Virus record (IMG/VR): IMGVR_UViG_3300043433_000070
Location: 1-44,217 of that record
Direction: 5' to 3' (one strand)
Source of the DNA: a virus
DNA: 44,217 nucleotides
The translations under genes were made by a program, and so were the position numbers. Each line of letters begins with the position of its first letter. Positions within the stretch are counted from its first letter, which is position 1. Shown piece by piece: positions 15,219 through 22,078 of this stretch. The notes beneath the pieces are model-generated. The model was given only the letters and a program-made list of their open reading frames with translations, ran no database searches and was not told the origin of the DNA.

Positions 15219-16292
15219 TCTAACATCATCAATCCATTCTGGAGTAATTGATAATAAAGTTTTTACAAAAAGATCAATACAAGCTGCAACATCATCTTTA
15301 TGAGCCATCTCACAAGTAGTGTGCATGTATTTTAAAGGTGTTGCTAAAATAGCAGTTGGTGTATTTTCTAAGAAGAATGACATCGTATCATTACCATAAG
15401 ATCCAACTGTGTGTTGAATTTTAATGTCATTGTCCTTAGCTACTTCTTTAAACAAGTTTAAGATTTTTCTGTGGTTTTGAGCCGTGTATTCAACGCAAGG
15501 ACCATCTCCACCTTTGGTATCACAATCTTTAGCTTTGTTCATTTTAGGATGTGAAGTGTTATGACACACATCATGTACTAAAGCAATATCGGCTTGTAAT
15601 TTTTTAGCGATCATTCTAGCTCCATACAATCCAACTTCTTCTTGAACCGAGTTAACTACATATAAATCATAAGGTAGTTTAATATCAGCCTCTGTAATAA
15701 CTCTAAGCGCTTCGGCTATGATATATCCACCGATCTTATTGTCTAATGACCTTCCAACGTAGTAGTCTCCAAGTTCACTAAATTGATCATCGAACGTTGC
15801 GATACAACCAACTTCAACTCCAAGCTCTCTAACCTTTTCAGCTGAGTCTACGCCTAAATCTAACCAAAGTTCATGTTGTTCTGGTCCCATTTCTGTGTAT
15901 TTGTCTCTAACGTGAACCGCTGGAGAACCAAAAAGAGCTTTAACTGTTGTGTTATCGTGTGTATGAATTAAAACAGTTTTAGAAGCTGCAATCATATTAT
16001 CAGATCCGCCGTGTCTTTTAACTCTAACATAACCATCGCTTTCAATGTGAGTTATCATCCATGCAATTTCATCGCAATGAGCCTCAATAACTACTTTGTA
16101 AGGATTGCCTAATCTGCTAGAAAGATCTGGTTGTGAGCCTTGACGAACCGCATAAGCTGTGCCATAAGCATCTAATTTGACATCATTGGTAAATTGTTTA
16201 ATGTAATCTGTCCAGATCTTTTGGCCTTGGGTTTCTTGACCAACTGGAGCATAAGCATTTAGATACGCGCGTAAGAATTCTTTGTTTTGCAT
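15204..16292 (-). CDS. M42-family metallo-aminopeptidase
   Basis: A 362-residue protein from ATG 16292; an upstream TTG would run into tRNA-Ile. Motifs of the M42 family are visible: VIEAHCDEIAW with first metal His and the catalytic Asp, GRSLDNKIGGY with the bridging Asp, NSVQEEVGLYGA with the Glu-Glu pair, LVHDV with a metal Asp, and MHTTCEMAH with the last metal His. These enzymes trim peptides from the N-terminus with two zinc or cobalt ions, usually as dodecameric cages. A full-length copy in a phage is unusual. It may recycle peptides during infection, but this is inference. Confidence 0.93.
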   Translation of the reverse strand: MQNKEFLRAYLNAYAPVGQETQGQKIWTDYIKQFTNDVKLDAYGTAYAVRQGSQPDLSSRLGNPYKVVIEAHCDEIAWMITHIESDGYVRVKRHGGSDNMIAASKTVLIHTHDNTTVKALFGSPAVHVRDKYTEMGPEQHELWLDLGVDSAEKVRELGVEVGCIATFDDQFSELGDYYVGRSLDNKIGGYIIAEALRVITEADIKLPYDLYVVNSVQEEVGLYGARMIAKKLQADIALVHDVCHNTSHPKMNKAKDCDTKGGDGPCVEYTAQNHRKILNLFKEVAKDNDIKIQHTVGSYGNDTMSFFLENTPTAILATPLKYMHTTCEMAHKDDVAACIDLFVKTLLSITPEWIDDVRNPKI

Positions 16293-16311
16293 ATTGATAA
16301 AAAGTTTAGTA

Positions 16312-16384
16312 GGCAATGTAGGACTCGAACCTACGAAACCTCCTCGGTATCAGCGAGGCGCTCTAACCAACTGAGCTAATTGCC
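16312..16384 (-). tRNA. tRNA-Ile (GAT)
   Basis: Acceptor GGCAATT/ACATTGCC region (one mismatch-tolerant pair), D arm AGCTCAGTTGGTTAGAGC, anticodon arm CCTCG-CTGATAC-CGAGG with GAT, T arm GTAGG-TTCGAGT-CCTAC. Normal 73-nt form; no encoded CCA. Confidence 0.93.
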
Positions 16385-16387
16385 TAA

Positions 16388-16549
16388 ATTTGGAAGGTCA
16401 CCGATAGCACCTTCCGTGGTAGTTTTAGGAATAATTGACATTCCAAGGTTTCGAATTGTTTAACGTCTTGTTCTAAAAGACTCAACGACTGTTCCATCGT
16501 CGCCGCACGAGACTACTGCATCCTTAACGCGAATCGGTTTTAAGCTTGC
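16388..16549 (-). ncRNA. Structured RNA between tRNAs: four consecutive hairpins
   Basis: The 162-nt gap between two tRNA elements folds by eye on the minus strand into successive hairpins: ACGA/TCGT (16485-16488 with 16497-16500), GTCTT/AAGAC with a 7-nt loop (16465-16469 with 16477-16481), GGAAT/ATTCC with a 7-nt loop (16428-16432 with 16440-16444), and GGAAGGT/ACCTTCC (16392-16398 with 16409-16415). Short frames exist here but have no convincing starts. Likely a small stable RNA co-transcribed with the tRNAs; family unknown. Confidence 0.5.
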
Positions 16550-16613
16550 TGAGATGGTAGGATTCGAACCTACGACCAATTGATTCTATGTGCTACCGCT
16601 GCGCCACATCTCA
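16550..16613 (-). tRNA. Shortened tRNA-like element, anticodon arm incomplete
   Basis: Perfect acceptor TGAGATG/CATCTCA, a D arm GCGCAGCGGTAGCAC and a perfect T arm GTAGG-TTCGAAT-CCTAC enclose only 16 nt (ATAGAATCAATTGGTC), too short for an anticodon stem-loop plus variable loop. Total length is 64 nt. The loop remnant resembles CAT/CAA context but no anticodon can be assigned. Decayed tRNA, or functional without an anticodon arm. Confidence 0.7.
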
Positions 16614-16618
16614 ATTTA

Positions 16619-17155
16619 TTAATAAAGAATATCTATTACATCAGATCTTACTTCAAATTGTTTATCAAAAGCTTCCATTTCCCATGGTCTAACATCATAC
16701 GCTGGTAATTTGCCAACAGGATAAACTTTTTTATCAAAGATCAATTCATCTGTAATAAAATTTACATATAATTTACCAGTGTTATATTGTTGTAAATGTA
16801 CAAGCTCGTGTGAAATAATTTCTAAAGCATAATTTCTGTCAACATTCTTTATAAAAATAATGTAACCATTTTCAACCTTTCTTATATGCGCTTTTAATTC
16901 TAAATCAGATGAACCTTCAACATCTAAAGGTAATATTAAAACTGAAGTTTTATCAATTTCTAAAACATGCAAACCCGCTAAAACTAAAGTATCTAAGTAC
17001 TTCATATCTGTTTTGTTCTTAACAAAATTAGATTCTGTAAAAGTAACTTTGTTAAAAGGTTTGTCTTCATTTACTTTAGTAATTAGAAAAATAGCTAAAG
17101 CAAAGACCAACATCGATATTAGAATTATCAATGTTGTTTTCAGTTTTTTGTTCAT
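16619..17155 (-). CDS. Membrane-anchored zinc metalloprotease
   Basis: A 178-residue protein. Residues 8-26 form a single hydrophobic anchor. The soluble domain contains ISHELVHLQQY, an HExxH zinc motif, and PWEMEAF further on, whose Glu can be the third ligand, as in gluzincin-type peptidases. It would act at the outer face of the inner membrane, perhaps on envelope proteins. It sits between the shortened tRNA-like element and tRNA-Asp and is likely transcribed with them. Family not pinned down. Confidence 0.8.
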   Translation of the reverse strand: MNKKLKTTLIILISMLVFALAIFLITKVNEDKPFNKVTFTESNFVKNKTDMKYLDTLVLAGLHVLEIDKTSVLILPLDVEGSSDLELKAHIRKVENGYIIFIKNVDRNYALEIISHELVHLQQYNTGKLYVNFITDELIFDKKVYPVGKLPAYDVRPWEMEAFDKQFEVRSDVIDILY

Positions 17156-17185
17156 TTAGAATACAAGAATTAAAATTAAAGTTGC

Positions 17186-17258
17186 GGCTCGTACGGGACT
17201 CGAACCCGTGACCTTCGCCGTGACAGGGCGACATTGTAACCAACTCTACTAACGAGCC
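17186..17258 (-). tRNA. tRNA-Asp (GTC)
   Basis: Acceptor GGCTCGT/ACGAGCC, anticodon arm TCGCC-CTGTCAC-GGCGA with GTC, T arm ACGGG-TTCGAGT-CCCGT. Normal 73-nt form. Confidence 0.94.
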
Positions 17259-17261
17259 ATT

Positions 17262-17894
17262 TTATATTTTTCTACCTAATCTCCATCCCTCAGGTATTAT
17301 TTCACCCTTATTGATTTTCTTAGATTCGATTTCATTTGTTATCCAACATTTTCCATATTGAGAATTGTTAGAACCCCTTTGTTTGATTGAATTAGCCATT
17401 CCTATTTTTTTCTTAGCTTCTTCTGTGTGAGATTTTCCAGTAAAGTTATCATATTTAATATAACCGTTAGCGTGGGCTTTCTTCATATTTATATAGAGTT
17501 GCCTTTTTATTGTTTCAGAATAAATAGTATTGTTCCATTTATTCTTTAACCATATTTTGTTACCTTCTCTAAGACTTAAAAAATGTTTATCACTAGATAT
17601 TCCACCTCCACCGCCTAATTGTAAATTCATACACAAATCTTCGTTGATTAATTCAATATTAACTATTTCTTTTTCTCTAGCTTTTAAAGAATTCCTATCT
17701 GGCAAAAATTCTAATATTTCACAAACGTGATTATCTTTACCATGTTTATTAATTGAATGCCATAATCTTTTACCTGAACCGATATATCCATCCTGTAGTT
17801 TATCGGTTGAATGCATTCCAATATAAAACTTATTTGTAATGATACATGTTGTTTTATAAATGTAATGATATTTTCTTCTTGATGCTCTTTCCAT
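17262..17894 (-). CDS. GIY-YIG homing endonuclease
   Basis: A 210-residue protein. The N-terminal GIY-YIG domain is clear: YHYIYKTTCIITNKFYIGMH (residues 9-28), GYIGSGKRLWHSINKHG (36-52) and a catalytic Glu in AREKEIVNIE. The C-terminal part has NUMOD3-like DNA-binding repeats (GKSHTEEAKKKIGMAN). Such free-standing enzymes (T4 Seg type) nick intronless alleles and spread their own gene. It is lodged between tRNA-Asp and tRNA-Glu, a typical insertion site in phage tRNA arrays. Apparently intact. Confidence 0.93.
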   Translation of the reverse strand: MERASRRKYHYIYKTTCIITNKFYIGMHSTDKLQDGYIGSGKRLWHSINKHGKDNHVCEILEFLPDRNSLKAREKEIVNIELINEDLCMNLQLGGGGGISSDKHFLSLREGNKIWLKNKWNNTIYSETIKRQLYINMKKAHANGYIKYDNFTGKSHTEEAKKKIGMANSIKQRGSNNSQYGKCWITNEIESKKINKGEIIPEGWRLGRKI

Positions 17895-17952
17895 GGATAT
17901 TTAGATATTTTATAATCTATATATCCATGAAATTGGCAAAAAGTTTCATGGT

Positions 17953-18022
17953 ACTGCCACGGAGAATCGAACTCCGATTTTTAGGATGAAAACCTAATGT
18001 CCTAACCGTTAGACGATGGCAG
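17953..18022 (-). tRNA. tRNA-Glu (TTC)
   Basis: Acceptor CTGCCAT/GTGGCAG, anticodon arm TTAGG-TTTTCAT-CCTAA with TTC, T arm CGGAG-TTCGATT-CTCCG. Confidence 0.92.
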
Positions 18023-18031
18023 CATATAGTT

Positions 18032-18102
18032 GCGAGTGAGGGATTCGAACCCCCGACCTTCGGGTTATGAGCCCGACGAGATACCACTTCTACCAACTCG
18101 CT
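18032..18102 (-). tRNA. tRNA-Met (CAT)
   Basis: Anticodon arm TCGGG-CTCATAA-CCCGA with CAT, T arm GGGGG-TTCGAAT-CCCTC, acceptor GCGAGT/ACTCGC. CAT could also be an Ile2 tRNA after lysidine modification; the sequence cannot tell. Confidence 0.9.
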
Positions 18103-18145
18103 GTGTGTCTTTTATATATCAACCTAATAAAATGTTTCAATTTAG

Positions 18146-18216
18146 TTACCCGAGCAGGATTCGAACCTACACGAACAGAATCAAAATCTGTGATGCTACC
18201 TTTACATCATCGGGCA
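18146..18216 (-). tRNA. tRNA-Gln (TTG)
   Basis: Acceptor TGCCCGA/TCGGGTA, anticodon arm ACAGA-TTTTGAT-TCTGT with TTG, T arm GTAGG-TTCGAAT-CCTGC. Confidence 0.92.
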
Positions 18217-18220
18217 ATAG

Positions 18221-18763
18221 TTATCTTTCTAACTTTTTAATACATTCATTAACTTTGTCTCTGAGTCTTCCACCGAATCCCCAATCACCGTCAACTTGAA
18301 CGTGCCTCCACATTGGCTCTCGTGGTGTCATCCATTTAAAAGCTTCACTCAAATTTAAATCATCAATTGCAATCCAATTTGAAACCTTATTGTCTTTGGC
18401 CCATTTTAAAATTTGTGTAGCTCTTTCAAAATCAATTGAAGGCTTGCTCATTTTATGCCAAGCTCCAGTTTGACGAGCATTCATGTGCGTTGTAATATCA
18501 ATGATATTAGCTGTGATACCATAATGTTGAAATATATGCTTTAGCTGAATAAAACTAAAGTGATGTTTCCAATCTGAGCTAACTACCAATTCTGCATCTG
18601 TTGCATCACATATTTTTTGCAAAGCTTCACAGTCTTCTTTAACCCATGGGTATGGAATCTGAAACTCAAAGTGAGATCCTTCTCTCAAAGTAACCTTACC
18701 GTCATCCCATGTTGCCCAAGCCAATGGACCATCTACATCTATAAAAATTACTTTCTTTTTCAT
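18221..18763 (-). CDS. HAD-superfamily phosphatase, RNA-repair type
   Basis: A 180-residue HAD protein. VIFIDVDGPLAW (5-16) is motif I with two Asp, ELVVSSDWKHHF (about 58-69) is motif II, and VSNWIAIDDLNLS (about 125-137) is motif IV. The WK after SSD resembles HAD domains found in multi-domain RNA repair proteins, which remove 3'-phosphates from RNA ends. Its place inside the tRNA array fits such a role, but nucleotide or sugar phosphates are other options. No signal peptide. Only 5 nt separate its stop from tRNA-Gln. Confidence 0.8.
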   Translation of the reverse strand: MKKKVIFIDVDGPLAWATWDDGKVTLREGSHFEFQIPYPWVKEDCEALQKICDATDAELVVSSDWKHHFSFIQLKHIFQHYGITANIIDITTHMNARQTGAWHKMSKPSIDFERATQILKWAKDNKVSNWIAIDDLNLSEAFKWMTPREPMWRHVQVDGDWGFGGRLRDKVNECIKKLER

Positions 18764-18784
18764 GGTTTATATATTTTAATTTGG

Positions 18785-18870
18785 CGGAAGCTACAGGATT
18801 CGAACCTGTGGGACTTTAACATCCACATCTTTAGCAAAGATGCACAATAGACCACTCTGACAAACTTCCG
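18785..18870 (-). tRNA. tRNA-Ser (GCT)
   Basis: Acceptor CGGAAGT/GCTTCCG, anticodon arm CATCT-TTGCTAA-AGATG with GCT, long variable arm GGA...TCC, T arm ACAGG-TTCGAAT-CCTGT. Confidence 0.93.
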
Positions 18871-18873
18871 TGG

Positions 18874-18947
18874 GGTAATTAATGGGATTCGAACCCATAC
18901 TAGCAGAACCACAATCTGACGTGCTAACCATTAACACTATAACTACC
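18874..18947 (-). tRNA. tRNA-His (GTG) with encoded G-1
   Basis: Acceptor GTAGTTA/TAATTAC, extended by the His-specific G-1:C73 pair. The anticodon loop TTGTGGT gives GTG. T arm ATGGG-TTCGAAT-CCCAT. Confidence 0.92.
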
Positions 18948-19011
18948 ATTTATGTGTTCATTATTTTTATGTGTTCATTGCGAGTGAACATTGCATAATA
19001 ATGAACATAGT

Positions 19012-19084
19012 ACCCAAGGAGAGACTCGAACTCTCAATAGACGGGTTCTAAGGCCGCCGTGTATACCAATTCCACCACCCGGGC
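19012..19084 (-). tRNA. tRNA-Leu-like (TAG) with short variable arm
   Basis: Acceptor GCCCGGG/CTTGGGT, D arm GTGGAATTGGTATACAC and T arm GAGAG-TTCGAGT-CTCTC are good. The anticodon loop CTTAGAA gives TAG (Leu), but the stem closes with a C-C mismatch and the variable region is only 5 nt, whereas Leu tRNAs have a long arm. About 8-10 nt appear missing compared with the Leu(TAG) tRNA at 19487-19567. Confidence 0.75.
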
Positions 19085-19085
19085 A

Positions 19086-19181
19086 TAAAGCCAATCCCGT
19101 AGATTGGCCGCTCAGCTTTAGGTACCGAGTTTGCGAGAATAAATCTCTGACCAGGTCATGCGTCCTTTGGGCGCCGACAGT
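19086..19181 (-). ncRNA. Candidate structured RNA between tRNAs
   Basis: A 96-nt gap with hairpin GCCAATC-TACGG-GATTGGC followed by TTTAT on the minus strand and a TGACCTGGTCA inverted repeat. Could be a weak terminator plus leader, or a small stable RNA. A short frame ending in TWSEIYSRKLGT exists, but its start is uncertain. Confidence 0.35.
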
Positions 19182-19255
19182 GCTTTCTACAGGATTCGAA
19201 CCTGTGACCCTCTCGGTGTAAACGAGATGCTCTGAACCAACTGAGCTAAGAAAGC
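19182..19255 (-). tRNA. tRNA-Val (TAC)
   Basis: Acceptor GCTTTCT/AGAAAGC, anticodon arm TCTCG-TTTACAC-CGAGA with TAC, T arm ACAGG-TTCGAAT-CCTGT. Confidence 0.94.
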
Positions 19256-19260
19256 ATGGA

Positions 19261-19354
19261 GCTTCATATTGTTCACAACTGATAAACATATAGGAATATC
19301 GATTTACGCTTACGACAGCTTTTAACTGAGAGATCGTAAGATTGTGTATGAAGC
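19261..19354 (-). ncRNA. Candidate small structured RNA, three coaxial stems
   Basis: The gap between two tRNA elements forms nested helices: 8 bp (19261-19268 with 19347-19354), 5 bp (19274-19278 with 19342-19346) and 7 bp (19309-19315 with 19334-19340). All are perfect, which is unlikely by chance in 94 nt. It is presumably co-transcribed with the tRNAs. No known family recognised. Confidence 0.55.
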
Positions 19355-19360
19355 ATTTGT

Positions 19361-19481
19361 GGCCAAGGCAGGATTCGAACCTACATCAACAGGATGTGTA
19401 ACTACCAGTTACATTAAGCTTTGTGGAATCGAACCGCTTGCTCTCTAAGGCCTGTTGTGTTACCAATTACACCACTCGACC
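19361..19481 (-). tRNA. Composite tRNA-like element (121 nt) with 50-nt insertion in the anticodon loop
   Basis: Outer parts form a normal tRNA: acceptor GGTCGAG/CTTGGCC, D arm GTGTAATTGGTAACAC, anticodon stem ACAGG/CCTGT, T arm GTAGG-TTCGAAT-CCTGC. The loop of the anticodon stem is 57 nt instead of 7. The insert contains a second T-loop-like GGTTCGATTCC and a D-arm-like GTAACTGGTAGTTAC, so it looks like pieces of other tRNAs. It may be a recombination product of two tRNA genes, or a tRNA needing removal of an insert. No anticodon is assigned (GTT, Asn, is possible in the 3' portion). Confidence 0.65.
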
Positions 19482-19486
19482 ATTGT

Positions 19487-19567
19487 GACCCCGGTGAGAC
19501 TCGAACTCTCACGTCTTACGACCACGGTTTCTAAGACCGTTATGTCTACCATTCCATCATCTGGGTA
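19487..19567 (-). tRNA. tRNA-Leu (TAG)
   Basis: Anticodon arm ACGGT-CTTAGAA-ACCGT with TAG and variable arm GTC-GTAA-GAC. The T arm is good. The acceptor TACCCAG/CGGGGTC has two mismatches, so aminoacylation efficiency is uncertain. Confidence 0.85.
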
Positions 19568-19598
19568 ACTTTACCAATATGTCAATGAACTATTCTTG

Positions 19599-19674
19599 TC
19601 GGGTAAGCAGGATTCGAACCTGCGTGCTCTAGCGTCCAAGGCCAGCGAGATAAGCCTGACTCCTCTATTACCCG
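19599..19674 (-). tRNA. tRNA-Pro (TGG)
   Basis: Acceptor CGGGTAA/TTACCCG, anticodon arm CTGGC-CTTGGAC-GCTAG with TGG, T arm GCAGG-TTCGAAT-CCTGC. First tRNA of the array in the direction of transcription. Confidence 0.93.
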
Positions 19675-19684
19675 TTATTATAAA

Positions 19685-19714
19685 ATAAAAAAGCCCGATA
19701 AAATCGGGCTCTTT
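19685..19714 (-). terminator. Rho-independent terminator
   Basis: Minus-strand hairpin GAGCCCGAT/ATCGGGCTT followed by TTTTTATTTT. It closes the short transcript of the 35-residue frame. Confidence 0.85.
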
Positions 19715-19740
19715 TTAAAATCTTGTATGAATATAACTTA

Positions 19741-19848
19741 CTAATTCATATTACAATTAACATTGAGCCCTTGCATGCGATCACATACCATCGGTTTATT
19801 ACTAAACTGATAATTATTCTCTATAATATGTAGCCCTTGCTGTTTCAT
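19741..19848 (-). CDS. Small ORF in its own transcription unit
   Basis: A 35-residue frame starting MKQQGLHIIENNYQFSN and ending QGLNVNCNMN, with a promoter just upstream and a terminator just downstream. GCAAGGGCT occurs twice in the unit, about 65 nt apart. It may be a small protein, or the transcript may itself be a small RNA. Coding call is tentative. Confidence 0.45.
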   Translation of the reverse strand: MKQQGLHIIENNYQFSNKPMVCDRMQGLNVNCNMN

Positions 19849-19867
19849 TGTTGTTTTAATTTTAATT

Positions 19868-19912
19868 ATACTATATATACTCGTTAATTTCAAAAAGTTT
19901 CAATTTTTTTAA
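19868..19912 (-). promoter_or_regulatory. Promoter of the short unit
   Basis: Minus strand TTGAAATTAACGAGTATATATAG: a TTG element about 18 nt upstream of TATATATAG. Located 20-60 nt before the 35-residue frame. It lacks the TTTTTTTATGTCAAA block of the other promoters. Confidence 0.55.
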
Positions 19913-19920
19913 ACTTTTTT

Positions 19921-20394
19921 TTAAAAATCTGGATTTGTAATTTTTAAATCGTAATCTGTAAATCCAATAAACTGATTATCATCTGCTTGTATTCTTCTTT
20001 CAATTGAGTCTTGATTATCATTTCTTTCACTTAATCTTTGTAATCTTGTCTCTTTGTCAATATCTAAGTAAATTACGAAACATTTAGCTCTTAATTCTGG
20101 AGATAATAATGCAAGTCCTTCTACGTTTAAGATCATTGCATCACACTCTTCAAAGACATCTTTTGTCATTCCATAATACCAACCATTAAATTCTTGGTAT
20201 TCTACAAATTCTCCATTTGCAATTCTTTGTTCAAACTCTTCTCTTGAGATAAACAAATAATCTTTACCATCGACTTCGCCTTCTCGAGGTTGTCTAGATG
20301 TATAACTAACACCGTATTTTGCACCTCTTTCAATAAAACGTTTTCTAAGATAATCTTTACCTGCGGCACCTTTGCCTAATAAAACTATTTTCAT
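19921..20394 (-). CDS. gmk: Guanylate kinase-like (d)NMP kinase
   Basis: A 157-residue P-loop kinase. GKGAAGKDY (7-15) is the Walker A, SYTSRQPREGEVDGKDY (about 30-46) is the GMP-binding signature of guanylate kinases, and EFVEYQEFNGWYYGM continues the substrate site. It phosphorylates GMP/dGMP with ATP to supply nucleotides for phage DNA. Shorter than bacterial Gmk (about 190-207) by loss of C-terminal residues. Near thymidylate synthase and other nucleotide genes. Confidence 0.92.
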   Translation of the reverse strand: MKIVLLGKGAAGKDYLRKRFIERGAKYGVSYTSRQPREGEVDGKDYLFISREEFEQRIANGEFVEYQEFNGWYYGMTKDVFEECDAMILNVEGLALLSPELRAKCFVIYLDIDKETRLQRLSERNDNQDSIERRIQADDNQFIGFTDYDLKITNPDF

Positions 20395-20399
20395 ATATG

Positions 20400-20807
20400 T
20401 TATTTTACTGTTGTATCTAAACTTTGTGAAATGTTTCTTAAAAGATCTAATTCATTTTTAAACATTTCCTTTTCCATTTTAACTCTATCGTTTTCAATTC
20501 TACGACGAACTTTATCAATAAGAGGTTTCATTTGTTCACTATGGAATTGACGAACAAGATAAAATTTGTGGTTTGTGATTTTAATAGATTCATCGCTTAA
20601 AACGATAAAATACTCATTAGCCCTATTTTCAATGTAATACCTATTATGATGTACTTCAATAGGTGTCATTAAAAATTTAGAATCCTGTTTAGAACACATC
20701 TTAGTTACAATCTCGTGTAATAATTTCTGTTCATCATCAAGTGGCTTAACATTTCTGTTTTTGTACTTGACTTTTAATTTCAAATAGCTTCTCTTAATAA
20801 TATTCAT
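20400..20807 (-). CDS. Hypothetical protein, 135 aa
   Basis: A basic, helical 135-residue protein starting MNIIKRSYLKLKVKYKNRN, with a long charged C-terminal helix. No membrane segment or known motif. It shares an operon with the guanylate kinase gene (5-nt gap) and starts after the promoter at 20828-20880. Confidence 0.7.
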   Translation of the reverse strand: MNIIKRSYLKLKVKYKNRNVKPLDDEQKLLHEIVTKMCSKQDSKFLMTPIEVHHNRYYIENRANEYFIVLSDESIKITNHKFYLVRQFHSEQMKPLIDKVRRRIENDRVKMEKEMFKNELDLLRNISQSLDTTVK

Positions 20808-20827
20808 ACTTTATGTTTTTAATTATG

Positions 20828-20880
20828 TAGTAAATATACAACTAATTATTGACATAAAAAAATATTTAAGCAATTATTTT
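20828..20880 (-). promoter_or_regulatory. Phage promoter, minus strand
   Basis: AAATATTTTTTTATGTCAAT block and TATATTTAC box (20830-20838) ahead of the 135-residue gene. Member of the repeated promoter family. Confidence 0.75.
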
Positions 20881-20884
20881 AAAA

Positions 20885-21295
20885 TTATTTTACAGTTTGC
20901 GCTATTAATGTCTTATATCTAGTGGTAGACCAACCATGATCGCGGTTTAAGAAGTGAACTGGAATATTAAGTTTATCACCGGTATATGGTTTATTGATAT
21001 AATCATCGCCTAAAAATCTAACATCTGGACTAACCCATTCTATCAAGCTTAAAAGATCTGCTTCAGTTTCATAAACCAACACTTCTCGAATCTGTCTTAA
21101 TGAAAGTAAAATACTCATACGCTCATTAACACTCAAAATTGGCTTTAGCTTTTCAGGTCTTTCAATAGAAGGATCTGAGTGTAAAAGTACAATTAGCTTT
21201 TCACAATTTTTAGCACATTCGTTAAACATATAAATGTAACCGGGGTGTATCACGTCAAAGTTTCCAGCTATGATACCAATATTATACTTTTTCAT
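20885..21295 (-). CDS. Cytidylyltransferase-like nucleotidyltransferase (TagD family)
   Basis: A 136-residue protein. GNFDVIHPGYIYMFNECA (11-28) is the HxGH-type motif, here HPGY. ERPEKLKPILSVNERMSIL is the RPxK loop with the following VxERMxxL helix, and WSTTRYKTLI near the C-terminus is the ISTTxI motif. The family transfers CMP or AMP to phospho-sugars or glycerol-3-phosphate. The HPGY variant lacks the usual second His, so activity needs testing. In the sugar/nucleotide block it may make a CDP-activated donor. Confidence 0.88.
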   Translation of the reverse strand: MKKYNIGIIAGNFDVIHPGYIYMFNECAKNCEKLIVLLHSDPSIERPEKLKPILSVNERMSILLSLRQIREVLVYETEADLLSLIEWVSPDVRFLGDDYINKPYTGDKLNIPVHFLNRDHGWSTTRYKTLIAQTVK

Positions 21296-21298
21296 TAA

Positions 21299-22078
21299 TT
21301 ATTTTGTGTTATATGGATTAGACGTTGGCCATGTTTTGTTAATATGATCCATGATACAATCTACCATCTTAGCATTACCTAATTCTCCAGGGTGACCATC
21401 ACCTTCGTGCCAGTTTGGAACATCTTTGTAATTTAAATCATGTCCAACTGCATAACCTTTATTACCCCAACAAAATAAACTCAAAGCTATATTTTCATGT
21501 GGATTCTTTATGTTATCGTATTGATTTTTCTCTGGCAATGGAAATAAAGGAATGTTATAATAATGATCCGGATGAATAACCTCTTCCCACGTTTTATCTA
21601 AGAATAAAATTACGAAATGAATACCTATCTTTTCTTCTAGAAATTTAAGAGTATTCCAAACTCTCCAATAATTCCAAAACATTTGATCATGTAACCACGT
21701 GTTTGCAAAATCAAACAGTAACATGAATTCTTCGTCTGTTTTATTAATATGTCCAACCTTTCTATTCCAATTAAAACCATCTAAAGTATCTTCCATGGTT
21801 CTTTTGTTCATCATTGCAGTTGTCAAATAATATCCATTAGGTACAATACCTAATCTATTATGATCTGTGAATTGAAAAACAACCAAATCATCTTTTTTGA
21901 AATCTTTCATTGCGAAAGATAGACGATGAAAAGCTTCATTAAATTCAGAAGCTCCTGTCCCCCATGAATCATAAGGTACCTCGTATTTTCTTGCTAAAAG
22001 ATCTAGCCAAAACATGTTTTTAGGCACTAATTGTCTTGTACTAAATGAACATCCAAATGAATGAATTTTACCTCTCAT
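21299..22078 (-). CDS. SGNH-hydrolase-like protein
   Basis: A 259-residue protein. SFGCSFSTRQLVP near the N-terminus is block I with the likely nucleophile Ser. WGTGASEFNE is block II (Gly), LVVFQFTDHNR fits block III, and GDGHPGELGNAKM near the C-terminus has the Asp/His pair region. SGNH enzymes hydrolyse or transfer acyl groups, often on glycans. It lies in a cluster with two other SGNH proteins and a carbamoyltransferase; glycan or virion decoration is inferred. Confidence 0.75.
   Translation of the reverse strand: MRGKIHSFGCSFSTRQLVPKNMFWLDLLARKYEVPYDSWGTGASEFNEAFHRLSFAMKDFKKDDLVVFQFTDHNRLGIVPNGYYLTTAMMNKRTMEDTLDGFNWNRKVGHINKTDEEFMLLFDFANTWLHDQMFWNYWRVWNTLKFLEEKIGIHFVILFLDKTWEEVIHPDHYYNIPLFPLPEKNQYDNIKNPHENIALSLFCWGNKGYAVGHDLNYKDVPNWHEGDGHPGELGNAKMVDCIMDHINKTWPTSNPYNTK

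Noticed and set aside
16388-16549. Two short frames, one with DAVVSCGDDGTVVESFR and one starting MSIIPKTTTEG
   Set aside because: The first has no start outside a tRNA T arm and the second is 21 residues; hairpins explain the region better. Recorded because the first peptide looks protein-like.
17262-17894. Intron-borne homing endonuclease
   Set aside because: Both flanking tRNAs are complete, so the GIY-YIG gene is free-standing.
18975-19289. Minus-strand frame of 104 residues across the tRNA array
   Set aside because: It reads through tRNA genes, giving the familiar VTGSNPVEST-type translation of a T arm.
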